64,000 nucleotides of DNA from Paenibacillus arenosi. GTDB taxonomy: Bacteria > Bacillota > Bacilli > Paenibacillales > Paenibacillaceae. A program made the position numbers and the translations under genes. Location: contig NZ_JACYTN010000001.1 of NCBI RefSeq assembly GCF_014841135.1, positions 124,001-188,000 on the forward strand, in the 5' to 3' direction. The notes beneath the pieces were generated by a model. The model saw only the letters and a list, made by a program, of their open reading frames with translations. It searched no databases and was not told the origin of the DNA. Below are positions 11,298 to 20,047 of the stretch, piece after piece (the first letter of the stretch is position 1; each line of letters starts with the position of its first letter).

Positions 11298-12503
11298 TTA
11301 ATAATCATCATCGTCATCATCATCTGAGTTGGTACTGCTATTGTTACTACTGTTATTGCTGGTGTTATTACTGTCATTACTGTTGTCATCATCGTCGTCA
11401 TCGTCATTATCATCGCTCGGTTGGCCGCCTACTTGATCATCATCATGGTTGACAGGCGTGTTGGTATCCGTAGAACTGCCGTTATTATTGGTGTTGTTAT
11501 TGCTCGTATTATTCGTATTGTTCGTGCTAGTAGGCTTACTGCTGGTAGGCTTGCTAGGTTTATTGACTATGGACCCAGCGTTATTATTTTTGTTGGTATT
11601 TTTGCTGTTCACAGTACTATTGTTTTTATTATCGGTGCTAATGCCCTTGACCTCTCTTTTATTTGCATTATCATCGTCGTCAGAGTCGTCGTCATCATCA
11701 TCGTCTGAGACAGTGCTAATTACAGCTCCAGAATAGGCATTAATGTATACCTTTTTTGTACCGGTTGCCATTTTTACCTCTACCTCATAGACAGGCACTC
11801 CATTTTCATCGTCTAGTTCAATGGATTTGATGGTACCTTTTACATGTTTGAGTGCAATGGACTTGGCTTCAGCTTCCGTGATCGGCATCGTGTTGTTTGT
11901 TGGTTGTTTATTGGGTTTGGACGTGATCTCTTTTTTGAGCACTTCGCCGTTAGCTTCATTAATATACATAATGATTGATTCTTTATTATTTTCTAACTTG
12001 GCTTGGTAATAGCGGCTGCCGTCCGGTTGTATTTTCAATTCGAGCGAGCTGAGTTTTCCTTTAAACTGTGTTTTCGCGATCTCTTTCGCTTCTTCTTTTG
12101 TAATAGGCGTAGAGCCATTTCCAGGTTTATTAGGATTAGTAGACTGACCAGTGCCGGGTTTCTCTTTGCCGGGTTCATTAGGATTCGTTGAATCCCCTGG
12201 AACACCTGATTCATTTATTTGTTTCAGATGAAGGATATCGCCATTATATCCACCAACATGCAGCTCGTACCATCTATCACCATTTTTAAGTTTGGCCACA
12301 TATTGAGGTGGATTGCTATGTTCATTGAGTTGGATGCTATCCACCTTGCCAGCATAGGCGTTACTAATGATTTGTTTCACTTCTTGCTCAGAAAGGAGTG
12401 GATTCGTTTGCTGCGCCCATATTTGTCGTACTCCGAATACAAGGAAAGCTAGCAGCAGTGCGCTGCTTGCAGCATAGATCCATTTTGTCTTAAGTCGTTT
12501 CAT
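11298..12503 (-). CDS. Membrane-anchored or secreted protein with three PepSY-like domains and acidic tail
   Basis: 401 residues. A hydrophobic segment at about 8-28 (WIYAASSALLLAFLVFGV) is an anchor or uncleaved signal. Three PepSY-like repeats follow: about 36-97, 135-193 (ITKEEAKEIAKTQFKG) and 208-266 (ITEAEAKSIALKHVKG), separated by Pro/Asn/Gly linkers. From about 267 the protein is low complexity, rich in Asp, Asn, Ser and Thr, ending in an Asp run before a final Tyr. Such a tail would be highly anionic and extracellular, possibly binding cations or cationic peptides (inference). It lies 102 bp downstream of the histidine kinase with its own candidate operator (12581-12602), and may be induced by that system. 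Confidence 0.85.
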   Translation of the reverse strand: MKRLKTKWIYAASSALLLAFLVFGVRQIWAQQTNPLLSEQEVKQIISNAYAGKVDSIQLNEHSNPPQYVAKLKNGDRWYELHVGGYNGDILHLKQINESGVPGDSTNPNEPGKEKPGTGQSTNPNKPGNGSTPITKEEAKEIAKTQFKGKLSSLELKIQPDGSRYYQAKLENNKESIIMYINEANGEVLKKEITSKPNKQPTNNTMPITEAEAKSIALKHVKGTIKSIELDDENGVPVYEVEVKMATGTKKVYINAYSGAVISTVSDDDDDDDSDDDDNANKREVKGISTDNKNNSTVNSKNTNKNNNAGSIVNKPSKPTSSKPTSTNNTNNTSNNNTNNNGSSTDTNTPVNHDDDQVGGQPSDDNDDDDDDDNSNDSNNTSNNSSNNSSTNSDDDDDDDY

Positions 12504-12580
12504 TGTATATTCACCTCTATTCGAGAAGAATCTGTGCGTTGTTTTAAAGGTAACAGATATACCTTAGTTTGCAATGATAA

Positions 12581-12602
12581 AATAATGAGAAATTGATGAG
12601 AG
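12581..12602 (-). promoter_or_regulatory. Candidate response-regulator site: tandem 11-bp repeat (site B)
   Basis: AATAATGAGAA (12581-12591) followed by ATTGATGAGAG (12592-12602), matching the consensus of site A in the same orientation and 78-99 bp upstream of the PepSY start. A TATATC-like -10 (GATATA at 12556-12561 on plus) lies about 20 bp downstream, so a bound regulator could replace the -35 contact. Confidence 0.5.
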
Positions 12603-12605
12603 TGA

Positions 12606-13967
12606 CTACGCTTTTACTTGCCAAGTAAGTGGAAAATGAATAATGAAGCTAGTTCCTACGCCTTCTTGGCTTTCTACTTCGATTGTACCATCATGGGCAT
12701 CCACGATTTGCTTGGCGATGGAAAGTCCTAAACCAGTTCCGCCTGTTTCCCGATGTCGAGCTTTATCTACGCGATAGAATCGTTCGAATAGATGTGGGAT
12801 ATCATCTGCAGGAATGCCGACTCCACAATCTTTGACCACAATGTGAGCATGGGATTGGTCAGCAGAGACGTGGACGTCGATATCGCCCGAGCTGTATTTG
12901 ACAGCATTATTCAATAAAATGAACAGTAACTGTTTGTACTTCGCCTCATCTGCATTTACTTCAAGTGCAGTCAAATCCTGCTGCAGCGTAATTTCTCGAT
13001 GGTAGGCTTGTTTCGTTAATTTGACAGCTTGAGCAGTAGCGTCGATCAGATCGAACGGACTGGCCTCTATATGCAAGCCCGCATCATGACGAGCTAAGTC
13101 CAGCATTTGATGCGTCATTTCTTTCATTCGCACGGCTTCAGAATAGATAGCTTCTACAGATTCTTTGAGTACTTCCGGGTCGTTCATTCCCCAGCGTTTT
13201 AGCATTTCTGCATAGCTTTCGATAACCGTTAAGGGTGTCTTCAACTCATGTGAAGCATCTGACACGAATTGCTGCTGCTGATCGAAGTGAAGTTTTAATC
13301 GTTCTATCATTTTATTAAACGTATTGCCGAGTTTGTACAGCTCGTCTTGGGATTTACCTTTTACGTCGAGTTTTTTGAACGTGTTCTTCCGTTGGATTTC
13401 TTCCATCGTTGCGATTAGTGCATTAATAGGACGCAAAATCAGATTGGTCAAAAACCTACCAGCCAAGAAGGAGGGAATTAATACGGCAATGGTTGCAATC
13501 GTTAATACCCATCTTAATTGTGATAAATTTTTTTGAGTTGACTGTATGTTCTCTGTTACTTCAAGCATTGCAATCCGACCATCTTCATAAATGATAGGAA
13601 GATAGCTGCGTGCGAACATCGTATCTAAATAAAAAAACAGCTCGTTTTTTTGTTCCTGAAAGTACGTTGCGGGCATTTCTTGATACTGTACTTGACGAGC
13701 TGGATCATGCTTAACTTTTCCATCTTCAAATATAATTCGAATCATTCCGTCTTCAGGTAAATAACCACCGCGAAGAAAATCGTTAATGTCGCCTCCCGTA
13801 AATTCTTGAAGCGGCTTAGATATTTGTTGTGCTTGAAGCTGTACACTGCTTAATGCATCTCTTGTCGTCATATTATAGAACAAAGCGTAAATTGACATGT
13901 TGATAATGAGAATAACGAGCAGCAGCCAGACGGATGACAGCAAATAAATTTTCGTGCGCATGTTCAT
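12606..13967 (-). CDS. Sensor histidine kinase, HAMP-HisKA type
   Basis: A 453-residue membrane kinase. TM1 about 8-30, extracellular sensor region about 31-150, TM2 about 152-174, HAMP about 175-228, HisKA with phosphoacceptor His240 in SDASHELKTPLTVIE, then an ATPase domain with NNAVKYS (N box), CGVGIP (G1) and GGTGLGLSIAKQIVDAH (G2). All catalytic motifs are present. The start ATG lies 7 bp after the response-regulator stop, and its Shine-Dalgarno GGAGTAG overlaps that stop codon, so the pair is translationally coupled. The PepSY neighbours suggest envelope stress or peptide sensing, as proposed for YkoGH-like systems; the ligand is unknown. Confidence 0.92.
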   Translation of the reverse strand: MNMRTKIYLLSSVWLLLVILIINMSIYALFYNMTTRDALSSVQLQAQQISKPLQEFTGGDINDFLRGGYLPEDGMIRIIFEDGKVKHDPARQVQYQEMPATYFQEQKNELFFYLDTMFARSYLPIIYEDGRIAMLEVTENIQSTQKNLSQLRWVLTIATIAVLIPSFLAGRFLTNLILRPINALIATMEEIQRKNTFKKLDVKGKSQDELYKLGNTFNKMIERLKLHFDQQQQFVSDASHELKTPLTVIESYAEMLKRWGMNDPEVLKESVEAIYSEAVRMKEMTHQMLDLARHDAGLHIEASPFDLIDATAQAVKLTKQAYHREITLQQDLTALEVNADEAKYKQLLFILLNNAVKYSSGDIDVHVSADQSHAHIVVKDCGVGIPADDIPHLFERFYRVDKARHRETGGTGLGLSIAKQIVDAHDGTIEVESQEGVGTSFIIHFPLTWQVKA

Positions 13968-13974
13968 TAGCGAT

Positions 13975-14679
13975 CTACTCCTTCATGACGTACCCCACAC
14001 CGCGAATCGTGTGTATAAGCTGTTTGTCGAACTGGTGGTCGATTTTTTTGCGCAAATAACGAATATAAACATCGACGACATTGGTATCTCCGAAATAATC
14101 AAAGCCCCATACATTGGTTAGTATTTGTTCGCGGTTCATAACTTGATTCGGATGTTTTAGCATGAAGACAAGCAAGTCATATTCACGAGGTGTCAGTTCA
14201 ATATCATGATCTCCTCGCTTGACTGCTCTTGATTTGTCATGGACGCTTAAATCAGCCATCGACCATACATCACCACTATCTACTGGGATGGTAGGTGCTG
14301 GCTGGAGTTGAGCTTTCATGCGCAAACATGTGCGGATACGTGCCAACAGCTCTTCAATTTGGAACGGCTTTGTAACATAGTCATTTGCACCTAGATCAAG
14401 TCCGCTTACTTTGTCATGCACAGAGTCCCGCGCCGTCAACAAGATAACAGGTGTCATATTGCCAGACGTGCGAAGACGTCGCAATACCTCTAAGCCGCTT
14501 ATTCCTGGCAGCATCACGTCAAGCAGAATCAAATCCCAGTTCTGTTCCTGGCATAATTGATATCCGTCTAAACCATTATCTATCGTTTCTGATTCATAAC
14601 CTTCATGCTTCAATTCAAGCTGGATAACTCTCGCAATTTTTACTTCGTCTTCAATAATAAGAATACGTGGCTTCTCCAT
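13975..14679 (-). CDS. OmpR-family response regulator
   Basis: 234 residues: receiver domain with acidic pocket IIEDE (about 8-12), phosphoacceptor Asp54 in LILLDVMLPG, Thr in LLTARD and Lys in DYVTKPFQ; then a winged-helix C-terminal domain (LTPREYDLLVFMLKHPNQVMNREQIL ending NVVDVYIRYLRKKI, in part). It is the first gene of the minus-strand unit and partner of the kinase just downstream. The tandem 11-bp repeats upstream of both PepSY genes are its most likely targets; no clear copy stands before its own gene. Confidence 0.93.
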   Translation of the reverse strand: MEKPRILIIEDEVKIARVIQLELKHEGYESETIDNGLDGYQLCQEQNWDLILLDVMLPGISGLEVLRRLRTSGNMTPVILLTARDSVHDKVSGLDLGANDYVTKPFQIEELLARIRTCLRMKAQLQPAPTIPVDSGDVWSMADLSVHDKSRAVKRGDHDIELTPREYDLLVFMLKHPNQVMNREQILTNVWGFDYFGDTNVVDVYIRYLRKKIDHQFDKQLIHTIRGVGYVMKE

Positions 14680-14726
14680 AATTGCACTCCTGTTCGTTCA
14701 TCATGTAGAATCGCTTGCTTTATAAC

Positions 14727-14755
14727 AGCATATCTGCAACTGCATTGTATTTCAA
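14727..14755 (-). promoter_or_regulatory. Candidate promoter of the two-component system
   Basis: On the minus strand TTGAAA (14755-14750) and TATGCT (14732-14727) are 17 bp apart, about 50 bp upstream of the response-regulator start. Confidence 0.45.
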
Positions 14756-15214
14756 CAAATTATCATTCCAGAGACGGAGTTCAAATCCACATGGAGGTAG
14801 GGTAGATGCTAACCACATTTCGTTATATATTACACTTTGTGCCACTCATAAATTTGTGAATGGAATAAGAGATACGATGCTTTACGATACGAGCCTAAGC
14901 AATGTTACCTAAGGGGGAATGTCTTTATTTTAGTCCTGTGGGGAGTGGGGTATTATAGCTGAATTTGTAACTGAGTCCATGATTATGATGCGAAAAATTT
15001 GCAGTAGTGTATGTGAGAATACGCATAATAGTGTAAATATAGACATGAAGCAGACCTGTTTTTGGGGATAAAGTCCTACAAGGGTGGGTCTGTTATTTTT
15101 TCCAAATAATTTTAAAAACGTGTAGGATTATGTTAATCAGTCTGTAACTTTTCCATTCATTTCTTCGTTTATACTTGAGAAGAATTTTTATTACGGGGAG
15201 AGGGGGCAAAGTCA
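14756..15214. other. Intergenic region between divergent operons
   Basis: No convincing gene. A 17-codon frame (14806-14859) has a GGAGG 8 nt upstream but no other support. CAGACC (15050 region) and GGTCTG (15085 region) form a long-loop hairpin followed by TTATTTTTT, a possible leader terminator for the ABC operon. The stretch is AT-rich, and I could not pick a good -35/-10 pair for the plus-strand operon. Confidence 0.4.
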
Positions 15215-16075
15215 TTGCTGAAGAAACTTCGGCTCAAGAAAAAGCAGCAACAGCAGCCAGATGTCTCAAGTGCTGATACAGAGAAGCAACCAACGATAGA
15301 GGCAGAAGTTGAAGCGGAAGCGAAAGCGAATGTAACAGCAGACATCAAAATCAAAGATTCGACTAAAGAGTGGCCGCAGCGTAAGGTGACGTTAGCACCT
15401 GATCAGCCGCTGCTTGAAGTGCGTAATGTTGAGCGAATATTTGACGTGGGCAGCCAAAAACTGCATGTCTTGAAAGGCATAAATATGCAAGTTATGCAAA
15501 GTCAGCTTGTCATGTTGAAGGGCCGTTCAGGATCGGGTAAGACGACGCTGCTTAACATGTTGGGCGGACTAGACTTACCTACTAGCGGAGAAATATGGTT
15601 CCGTGGCGAACAGCTATCCGCTTGGAGCGATGATAAGCGCACTCGTGCCCGCCGGGATGATGTTGGATTTATTTTTCAGGCGTTTGCTCTTATGCCGCTA
15701 TTGTCTGCGTATGAAAATGTAGAATTATCATTAAGGATGGCCAACATCCCTCGACATTTGTGGAAAGCGAGAGCCCAGCATTGTCTTGAACTTGTAGGGC
15801 TTGGTAAACGCATGTATCATCGTCCATTTGAGATGTCAGGTGGTGAACAGCAGCGTGTTGCTATAGCAAAATCAATTGCGCATAAGCCCTTGCTGCTGTT
15901 GGCAGACGAGCCTACAGCTGAGCTTGATACGCAAATGGTTGCTCAGGTCATGGGTGTGTTTCAGCAAATTATCGAGACTGAGAACATTTCCATATGTATG
16001 ACAACCCACGATCCAACAATAATGGAGGTAGCCGATCATGTATACGAAATGGTTGACGGAAAATTCGTCTCCTAA
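15215..16075 (+). CDS. ABC transporter ATP-binding protein (MacB/LolD type) with charged N-terminal extension
   Basis: 286 residues. The ABC domain begins only at about residue 66; before it is a Lys/Gln/Glu/Ala-rich extension with no recognisable fold. Walker A GRSGSGKTT (about 103-111), Q-loop FQAFALMPLL, signature MSGGEQQRVAIAKS and Walker B LLLLADEPTAELD are intact. The family works with FtsX-type permeases, here the 960-residue protein two genes on. The start is TTG 15215 with GGGGAGAGGGGG 8 nt upstream. The last 38 bp overlap the adaptor gene. Energises export or mechanotransmission at the membrane (family knowledge). Confidence 0.88.
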   Translation: MLKKLRLKKKQQQQPDVSSADTEKQPTIEAEVEAEAKANVTADIKIKDSTKEWPQRKVTLAPDQPLLEVRNVERIFDVGSQKLHVLKGINMQVMQSQLVMLKGRSGSGKTTLLNMLGGLDLPTSGEIWFRGEQLSAWSDDKRTRARRDDVGFIFQAFALMPLLSAYENVELSLRMANIPRHLWKARAQHCLELVGLGKRMYHRPFEMSGGEQQRVAIAKSIAHKPLLLLADEPTAELDTQMVAQVMGVFQQIIETENISICMTTHDPTIMEVADHVYEMVDGKFVS

Positions 16076-17162
16076 TTCAGAACGATCTCGCAGCAGACGT
16101 CTACAACGCTGGATGTTAATTGCTATATCCAGTACATTACTGTTCACTTCTGCTTGCTCGCTTCTGCCTGCTGAAGAGGAAGAAGAGGCATTGCCAGTAA
16201 TTACACCGCCAACGATCTCGAAGAAGCCTGAGCATGAAGTTACAACGCAAACGCTAACCAATCAGTTAAGCGCAAGTGGTAAGATTATGTCGCAGCAGGA
16301 GGAACATGTGTATTTCTCTGTAGACGGCAAGCGAATTAAGGATGTACTTGTGAAAAATGGTGACAAGGTTAAAGCGGGACAAGTTATCGCCGTTTTTGAA
16401 ACTGAGGATATTGAGAAGAACATCCGCAACAATAAATTCGATCTTCGCAAAGAAGAATATGCGATGAAAGAAAAATTGCGCACGCGCGATGAAATGGATG
16501 AACTCGAATTTGAACAACTGCAGCTGAATTATGAGCAGAAAAAACAAGATCTAGCAGACTTGGAGAAGGATTTGAGCAAGGCTACGATCCGTGCTCCTTT
16601 CTCAGGCTCTATCGTTGCATTGTATGGGCAGAAGGGGAATCAGACCAAAGCCTATGATCCCATTGCGACTATTGCCAATACTTCTACGCTGACAATAGCT
16701 GTTACGTTATCCAAAGACGAACTTGAAGATGTTGTGGTAGGTATGGAAGCTGAAGTCAAAATTAACGGACATGACAAGCCGATCAAGGGTAAAATCAAAG
16801 CACTTCCGAATCCAAACAGTTCTAGCGGCTCCGATCAGCCAAATCAACCAGATAGTGGACAAGGCGGTAATGGTACGAAGAAAGAGAAACTAGAGGATTT
16901 TGTCATCGTGCAGGTCGATAAGCTCCCAGCCAATGTTCAACGCGGTACAAGTCTTGGTGTCAACATTATCAAGAGCCGTAAAGAAAATGCAGTTGTCATT
17001 CCAAACTCAGCACTTCGTAAGATTGGCTCGCGTAAATATGTGCAAGTCGTAGAGTCAGATGGAACGAAGCGAGAAGTAGATGTTGAGGTTGGACAGGAAA
17101 ACCCAACGGTAGTTGAAATTTTGAGAGGCTTAGAGCCTGGTCAGAAAGTGGTAGGTAATTAA
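16038..17162 (+). CDS. Membrane-fusion/adaptor lipoprotein (MacA/HlyD-like)
   Basis: 374 residues. An N-terminal basic region, hydrophobic segment and lipobox LFTSAC (Cys about 40) suggest a surface lipoprotein. Next come a biotinyl-lipoyl-like half motif (VLVKNGDKVKAGQVIAVFE), a coiled-coil stretch about 130-185 rich in Glu/Lys/Leu, the second lipoyl half (ATIRAPFSGSIVAL) and beta-barrel regions with an Asn/Ser/Gly-rich insertion. ATG 16038 has GGAGGT 7 nt upstream. It overlaps the ATPase gene by 38 bp, and the permease start overlaps its stop by 1 nt, showing strong coupling. In Gram-positives such adaptors work outside the membrane with FtsX/MacB permeases. Confidence 0.88.
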   Translation: MYTKWLTENSSPNSERSRSRRLQRWMLIAISSTLLFTSACSLLPAEEEEEALPVITPPTISKKPEHEVTTQTLTNQLSASGKIMSQQEEHVYFSVDGKRIKDVLVKNGDKVKAGQVIAVFETEDIEKNIRNNKFDLRKEEYAMKEKLRTRDEMDELEFEQLQLNYEQKKQDLADLEKDLSKATIRAPFSGSIVALYGQKGNQTKAYDPIATIANTSTLTIAVTLSKDELEDVVVGMEAEVKINGHDKPIKGKIKALPNPNSSSGSDQPNQPDSGQGGNGTKKEKLEDFVIVQVDKLPANVQRGTSLGVNIIKSRKENAVVIPNSALRKIGSRKYVQVVESDGTKREVDVEVGQENPTVVEILRGLEPGQKVVGN

Positions 17163-20044
17163 TGGGGATTCCATTACTTAGATTCCTGTTCCGCAAAATG
17201 TGGAATACACGCTGGATGACACTTAGCACATTGCTCGGCTTGCTCGTCGCAATTTCTTTTACAGTTAGTATCCCGATGTACTCGGATGGCGCATTGAAAC
17301 GCGTTGTCAGCAAGTCGATTGTAGATAATAGCCAATCACTTCCAGCTGGTTCGCTGCTGATGCGTTATCAAGTAAGCGGTGCTGATAAGACCGACTTAAA
17401 TGCGCTGCAGTCAGTTGACCAATACATCAAAAAAGATGTGAAAGAAAAAATAGGGTTTCCTTCACAAGTGTTCGTCAGGACACAGTCGCTTAGAGCGACA
17501 GAAGTTTATCCAGAAGATCCAACAAAGGTAGATGCGAGTCGAATTCGGACGATGACGATCGCGTCGATGGATGGATTGCAGGATAAAATTGAATGGACGA
17601 ACGGTCGTACATACAAAGAATCGGCACCAGACAGTCCGATAGAAGTAGTAATGTTGGAAGACGCGATGTATCGCAATGATTTGCATATCGGTGCTGTGTT
17701 GGAATACCCAGTTTCCGGTGGTACCGAATCAATCGTGAAAGTGAAGATCGTAGGTACATTTAAGCCATTGAAAGATACTGATCCGTATTGGTATCAAGGA
17801 TTTGACAGCATGGTTAACATGCTGTACGTGGCCCCCGACATATTTGAAAACAAGCTTTTGAAAGAAATGCAAATTCCGATCAATCAATCAAACTGGTACT
17901 ATGCGTTTGATCTGCGTGATATCCAGACGAGTCAAATTACTGATTTGAGTCGTACCCTAGAACGTATGAAGATTGATTTGAATCAGCAGCTCAAAGATAC
18001 GAAGATCGAGCTTTCCTTTGAGAAGCTGCTGGAAGAATTCCGTAGTCAAAGTATTCAGCTTCAAATGATGTTACTTACATTAGCTGCGCCGATGATAGCG
18101 ATGGTATTTTACTTTATTGCGATGAATGCCAATCAATCTCTGCAAAAGCAGCAAAGTGATATTGCAGTACTGCGAAGCCGTGGAGCAAGTACACGCCAAA
18201 TCATTATGCTTTATTTAATAGAAGGAATTATTCTTGGCGGTATAGCTCTTGCTATTGCTCCATTCGTAGGTTGGTTTATGGCTAAGTCTATCGGTTCGGC
18301 AAACGGATTCCTCGAATTCGTCAATCGTAAGTCTATACCGGTCGGCTTTACAACAGATGCCGTTATTTTCGGAGTTGTAGCAGTCATTATTGCATTATTA
18401 GCGAGTATTATTCCTGCTGTTATTTTCGCGCGCTCGTCGATTGTTAACTTGAAGCAGAAGCTGGCACGTTCCGACAGAAAGCCGTTCTGGCAGCGTTGGT
18501 TCCTAGACATATTGCTGCTAGGTGTTGCGGGATATGGCTATTATTTATCCAGTCAGCAGCAAATGCTGTCTTTCCAGACAGGAATGAGCGCTGATCAATT
18601 GCAAGTACAGCCATTCTTATTCTTTGTACCCGCAATTGCGATATTTGCATCAGGGTTGTTTTTCCTACGTTTATTCCCATGGATACTAAAGTTTATTCAA
18701 TGGATTGGCGGGAAATTGCTCCCTGTACCGTTGTATTTGACATTGACCCAACTTTCACGCTCGTCTACAGCTTATTATCCACTAATGATCTTGCTTATTT
18801 TGACGCTCGGCCTTGGTGTATATAATTCATCAGCTGCACGTACGATCGATGTGAACTCAACAGAGCAAATTTTGTATAAGCATGTTGCTGATGTTGTCAT
18901 TACACCGGTGTTTGAAAGTTATCAAGAGCGAGATCCTGATGCGAACAAAGGAAACCAAGGTGGCGGTGGCGGCCAAGGTGGTGGTGGTGGCAGACCTCCG
19001 GGTGAAGGTGGAGGAGGTCAAGGTCAGCAGCCACAGGGCAAAATTATATACAATGAGCCTCCATTCGGAGTATTTAAGCGACTGCCAGGAGTTGAGGCGG
19101 CAACGAGAGTGATGCAGGTGAAAGCTAATGTTCTCTCAGCTGGCAGCTCACTTGGTTCTGGTAACTTGGTCGGTATCGACAATGTCGATTTTGCTAAAGT
19201 TGCGTGGTTCCGTGAAGATATGTACCCATTGCATCCTAATCTATATTTGGATGCGCTGGGCAAACATGTGGAATCGGCTGTCATTATTCCAACAAGTATT
19301 GCGAAGCAGTATCAAATAAACCCTGGAGATCCACTTACCTTAACCGTTAATGGTCAAGAGCTGGAGCTGGTAGTTGTCGCTACATTACCTTATTGGCCAG
19401 GGCAGTATCCTGCGAAAATGCCATTTTATATCGTGAACTTAGATTATGTTTATGATCAGCTTGGTACGATTCCTTACGATGTTCTATTGAAGATGAAGGA
19501 TGGAGCCAAAACGAAGCCAATTGTAGATGCGCTGCAAAAAGAGCAAATCGATCTCGTTTCTATAAGAGATACGAAAGGAGAATTGGCTAGTCAGAGCAAG
19601 CATCCAACGAGAGGTGGAGTGTTCGGTATTTTGAGTCTAGGCTTCCTAATATCGATTATCGTTTCACTTATTGGTTATATTTTGTATTGGTTCTTTAATT
19701 TATCGGGTCGGGTCGTGCAGTTCGGGGTACTACGAGCAATGGGTCTATCACGCCGCCAGCTTACAGGTATGCTTCTGTTGGAGCAAATCTTTACGGCGGG
19801 GCTATCAATTGGTCTGGGTATTCTGATAGGTAAGTTTGCAAGTATTTTGTTCCTTCCATTCTTGCAAAGCACGACAGATGCACAAATGCAGGTGCCACCG
19901 TTCCGCATTATATTTGATTCGAAGGATACGACGCAATTGTATATGGTTGTCGGTGTCATGATGCTATTGGGCGCCTCCCTTCTCTTTGTTCATATTCGTC
20001 GTCTACGCGTGCATCAAGCCGTGAAGATGGGAGAGGAGCGTTAA
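17162..20044 (+). CDS. Large FtsX/MacB-type ABC permease
   Basis: 960 residues. TM1 lies near the N-terminus (about 15-35), followed by a large extracellular domain to about 290, a cluster of TM helices about 295-555 including an FtsX-type core (MMLLTLAAPMIAMVFYF; QQSDIAVLRSRGASTRQIIMLYLIEGI), a second extracellular domain about 560-830, and a final FtsX core (QFGVLRAMGLSRRQLTGMLLLEQ). Two LRxxG(A/L)S(T/R)RQ coupling motifs show two fused permease halves, unlike single-core MacB. The second extracellular domain has a striking Gly/Gln/Pro-rich insertion (about 596-625). ATG overlaps the adaptor stop (TAATG). Confidence 0.88.
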   Translation: MGIPLLRFLFRKMWNTRWMTLSTLLGLLVAISFTVSIPMYSDGALKRVVSKSIVDNSQSLPAGSLLMRYQVSGADKTDLNALQSVDQYIKKDVKEKIGFPSQVFVRTQSLRATEVYPEDPTKVDASRIRTMTIASMDGLQDKIEWTNGRTYKESAPDSPIEVVMLEDAMYRNDLHIGAVLEYPVSGGTESIVKVKIVGTFKPLKDTDPYWYQGFDSMVNMLYVAPDIFENKLLKEMQIPINQSNWYYAFDLRDIQTSQITDLSRTLERMKIDLNQQLKDTKIELSFEKLLEEFRSQSIQLQMMLLTLAAPMIAMVFYFIAMNANQSLQKQQSDIAVLRSRGASTRQIIMLYLIEGIILGGIALAIAPFVGWFMAKSIGSANGFLEFVNRKSIPVGFTTDAVIFGVVAVIIALLASIIPAVIFARSSIVNLKQKLARSDRKPFWQRWFLDILLLGVAGYGYYLSSQQQMLSFQTGMSADQLQVQPFLFFVPAIAIFASGLFFLRLFPWILKFIQWIGGKLLPVPLYLTLTQLSRSSTAYYPLMILLILTLGLGVYNSSAARTIDVNSTEQILYKHVADVVITPVFESYQERDPDANKGNQGGGGGQGGGGGRPPGEGGGGQGQQPQGKIIYNEPPFGVFKRLPGVEAATRVMQVKANVLSAGSSLGSGNLVGIDNVDFAKVAWFREDMYPLHPNLYLDALGKHVESAVIIPTSIAKQYQINPGDPLTLTVNGQELELVVVATLPYWPGQYPAKMPFYIVNLDYVYDQLGTIPYDVLLKMKDGAKTKPIVDALQKEQIDLVSIRDTKGELASQSKHPTRGGVFGILSLGFLISIIVSLIGYILYWFFNLSGRVVQFGVLRAMGLSRRQLTGMLLLEQIFTAGLSIGLGILIGKFASILFLPFLQSTTDAQMQVPPFRIIFDSKDTTQLYMVVGVMMLLGASLLFVHIRRLRVHQAVKMGEER

Positions 20045-20047
20045 ACG

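Noticed and set aside
14806-14859. 17-codon frame with GGAGG 8 nt upstream
   Set aside because: Too short and without context; the match may be chance in a 535-bp gap.
18882-19112. Alternative frame across the Gly-rich part of the permease
   Set aside because: Low-complexity shadow within an intact gene.
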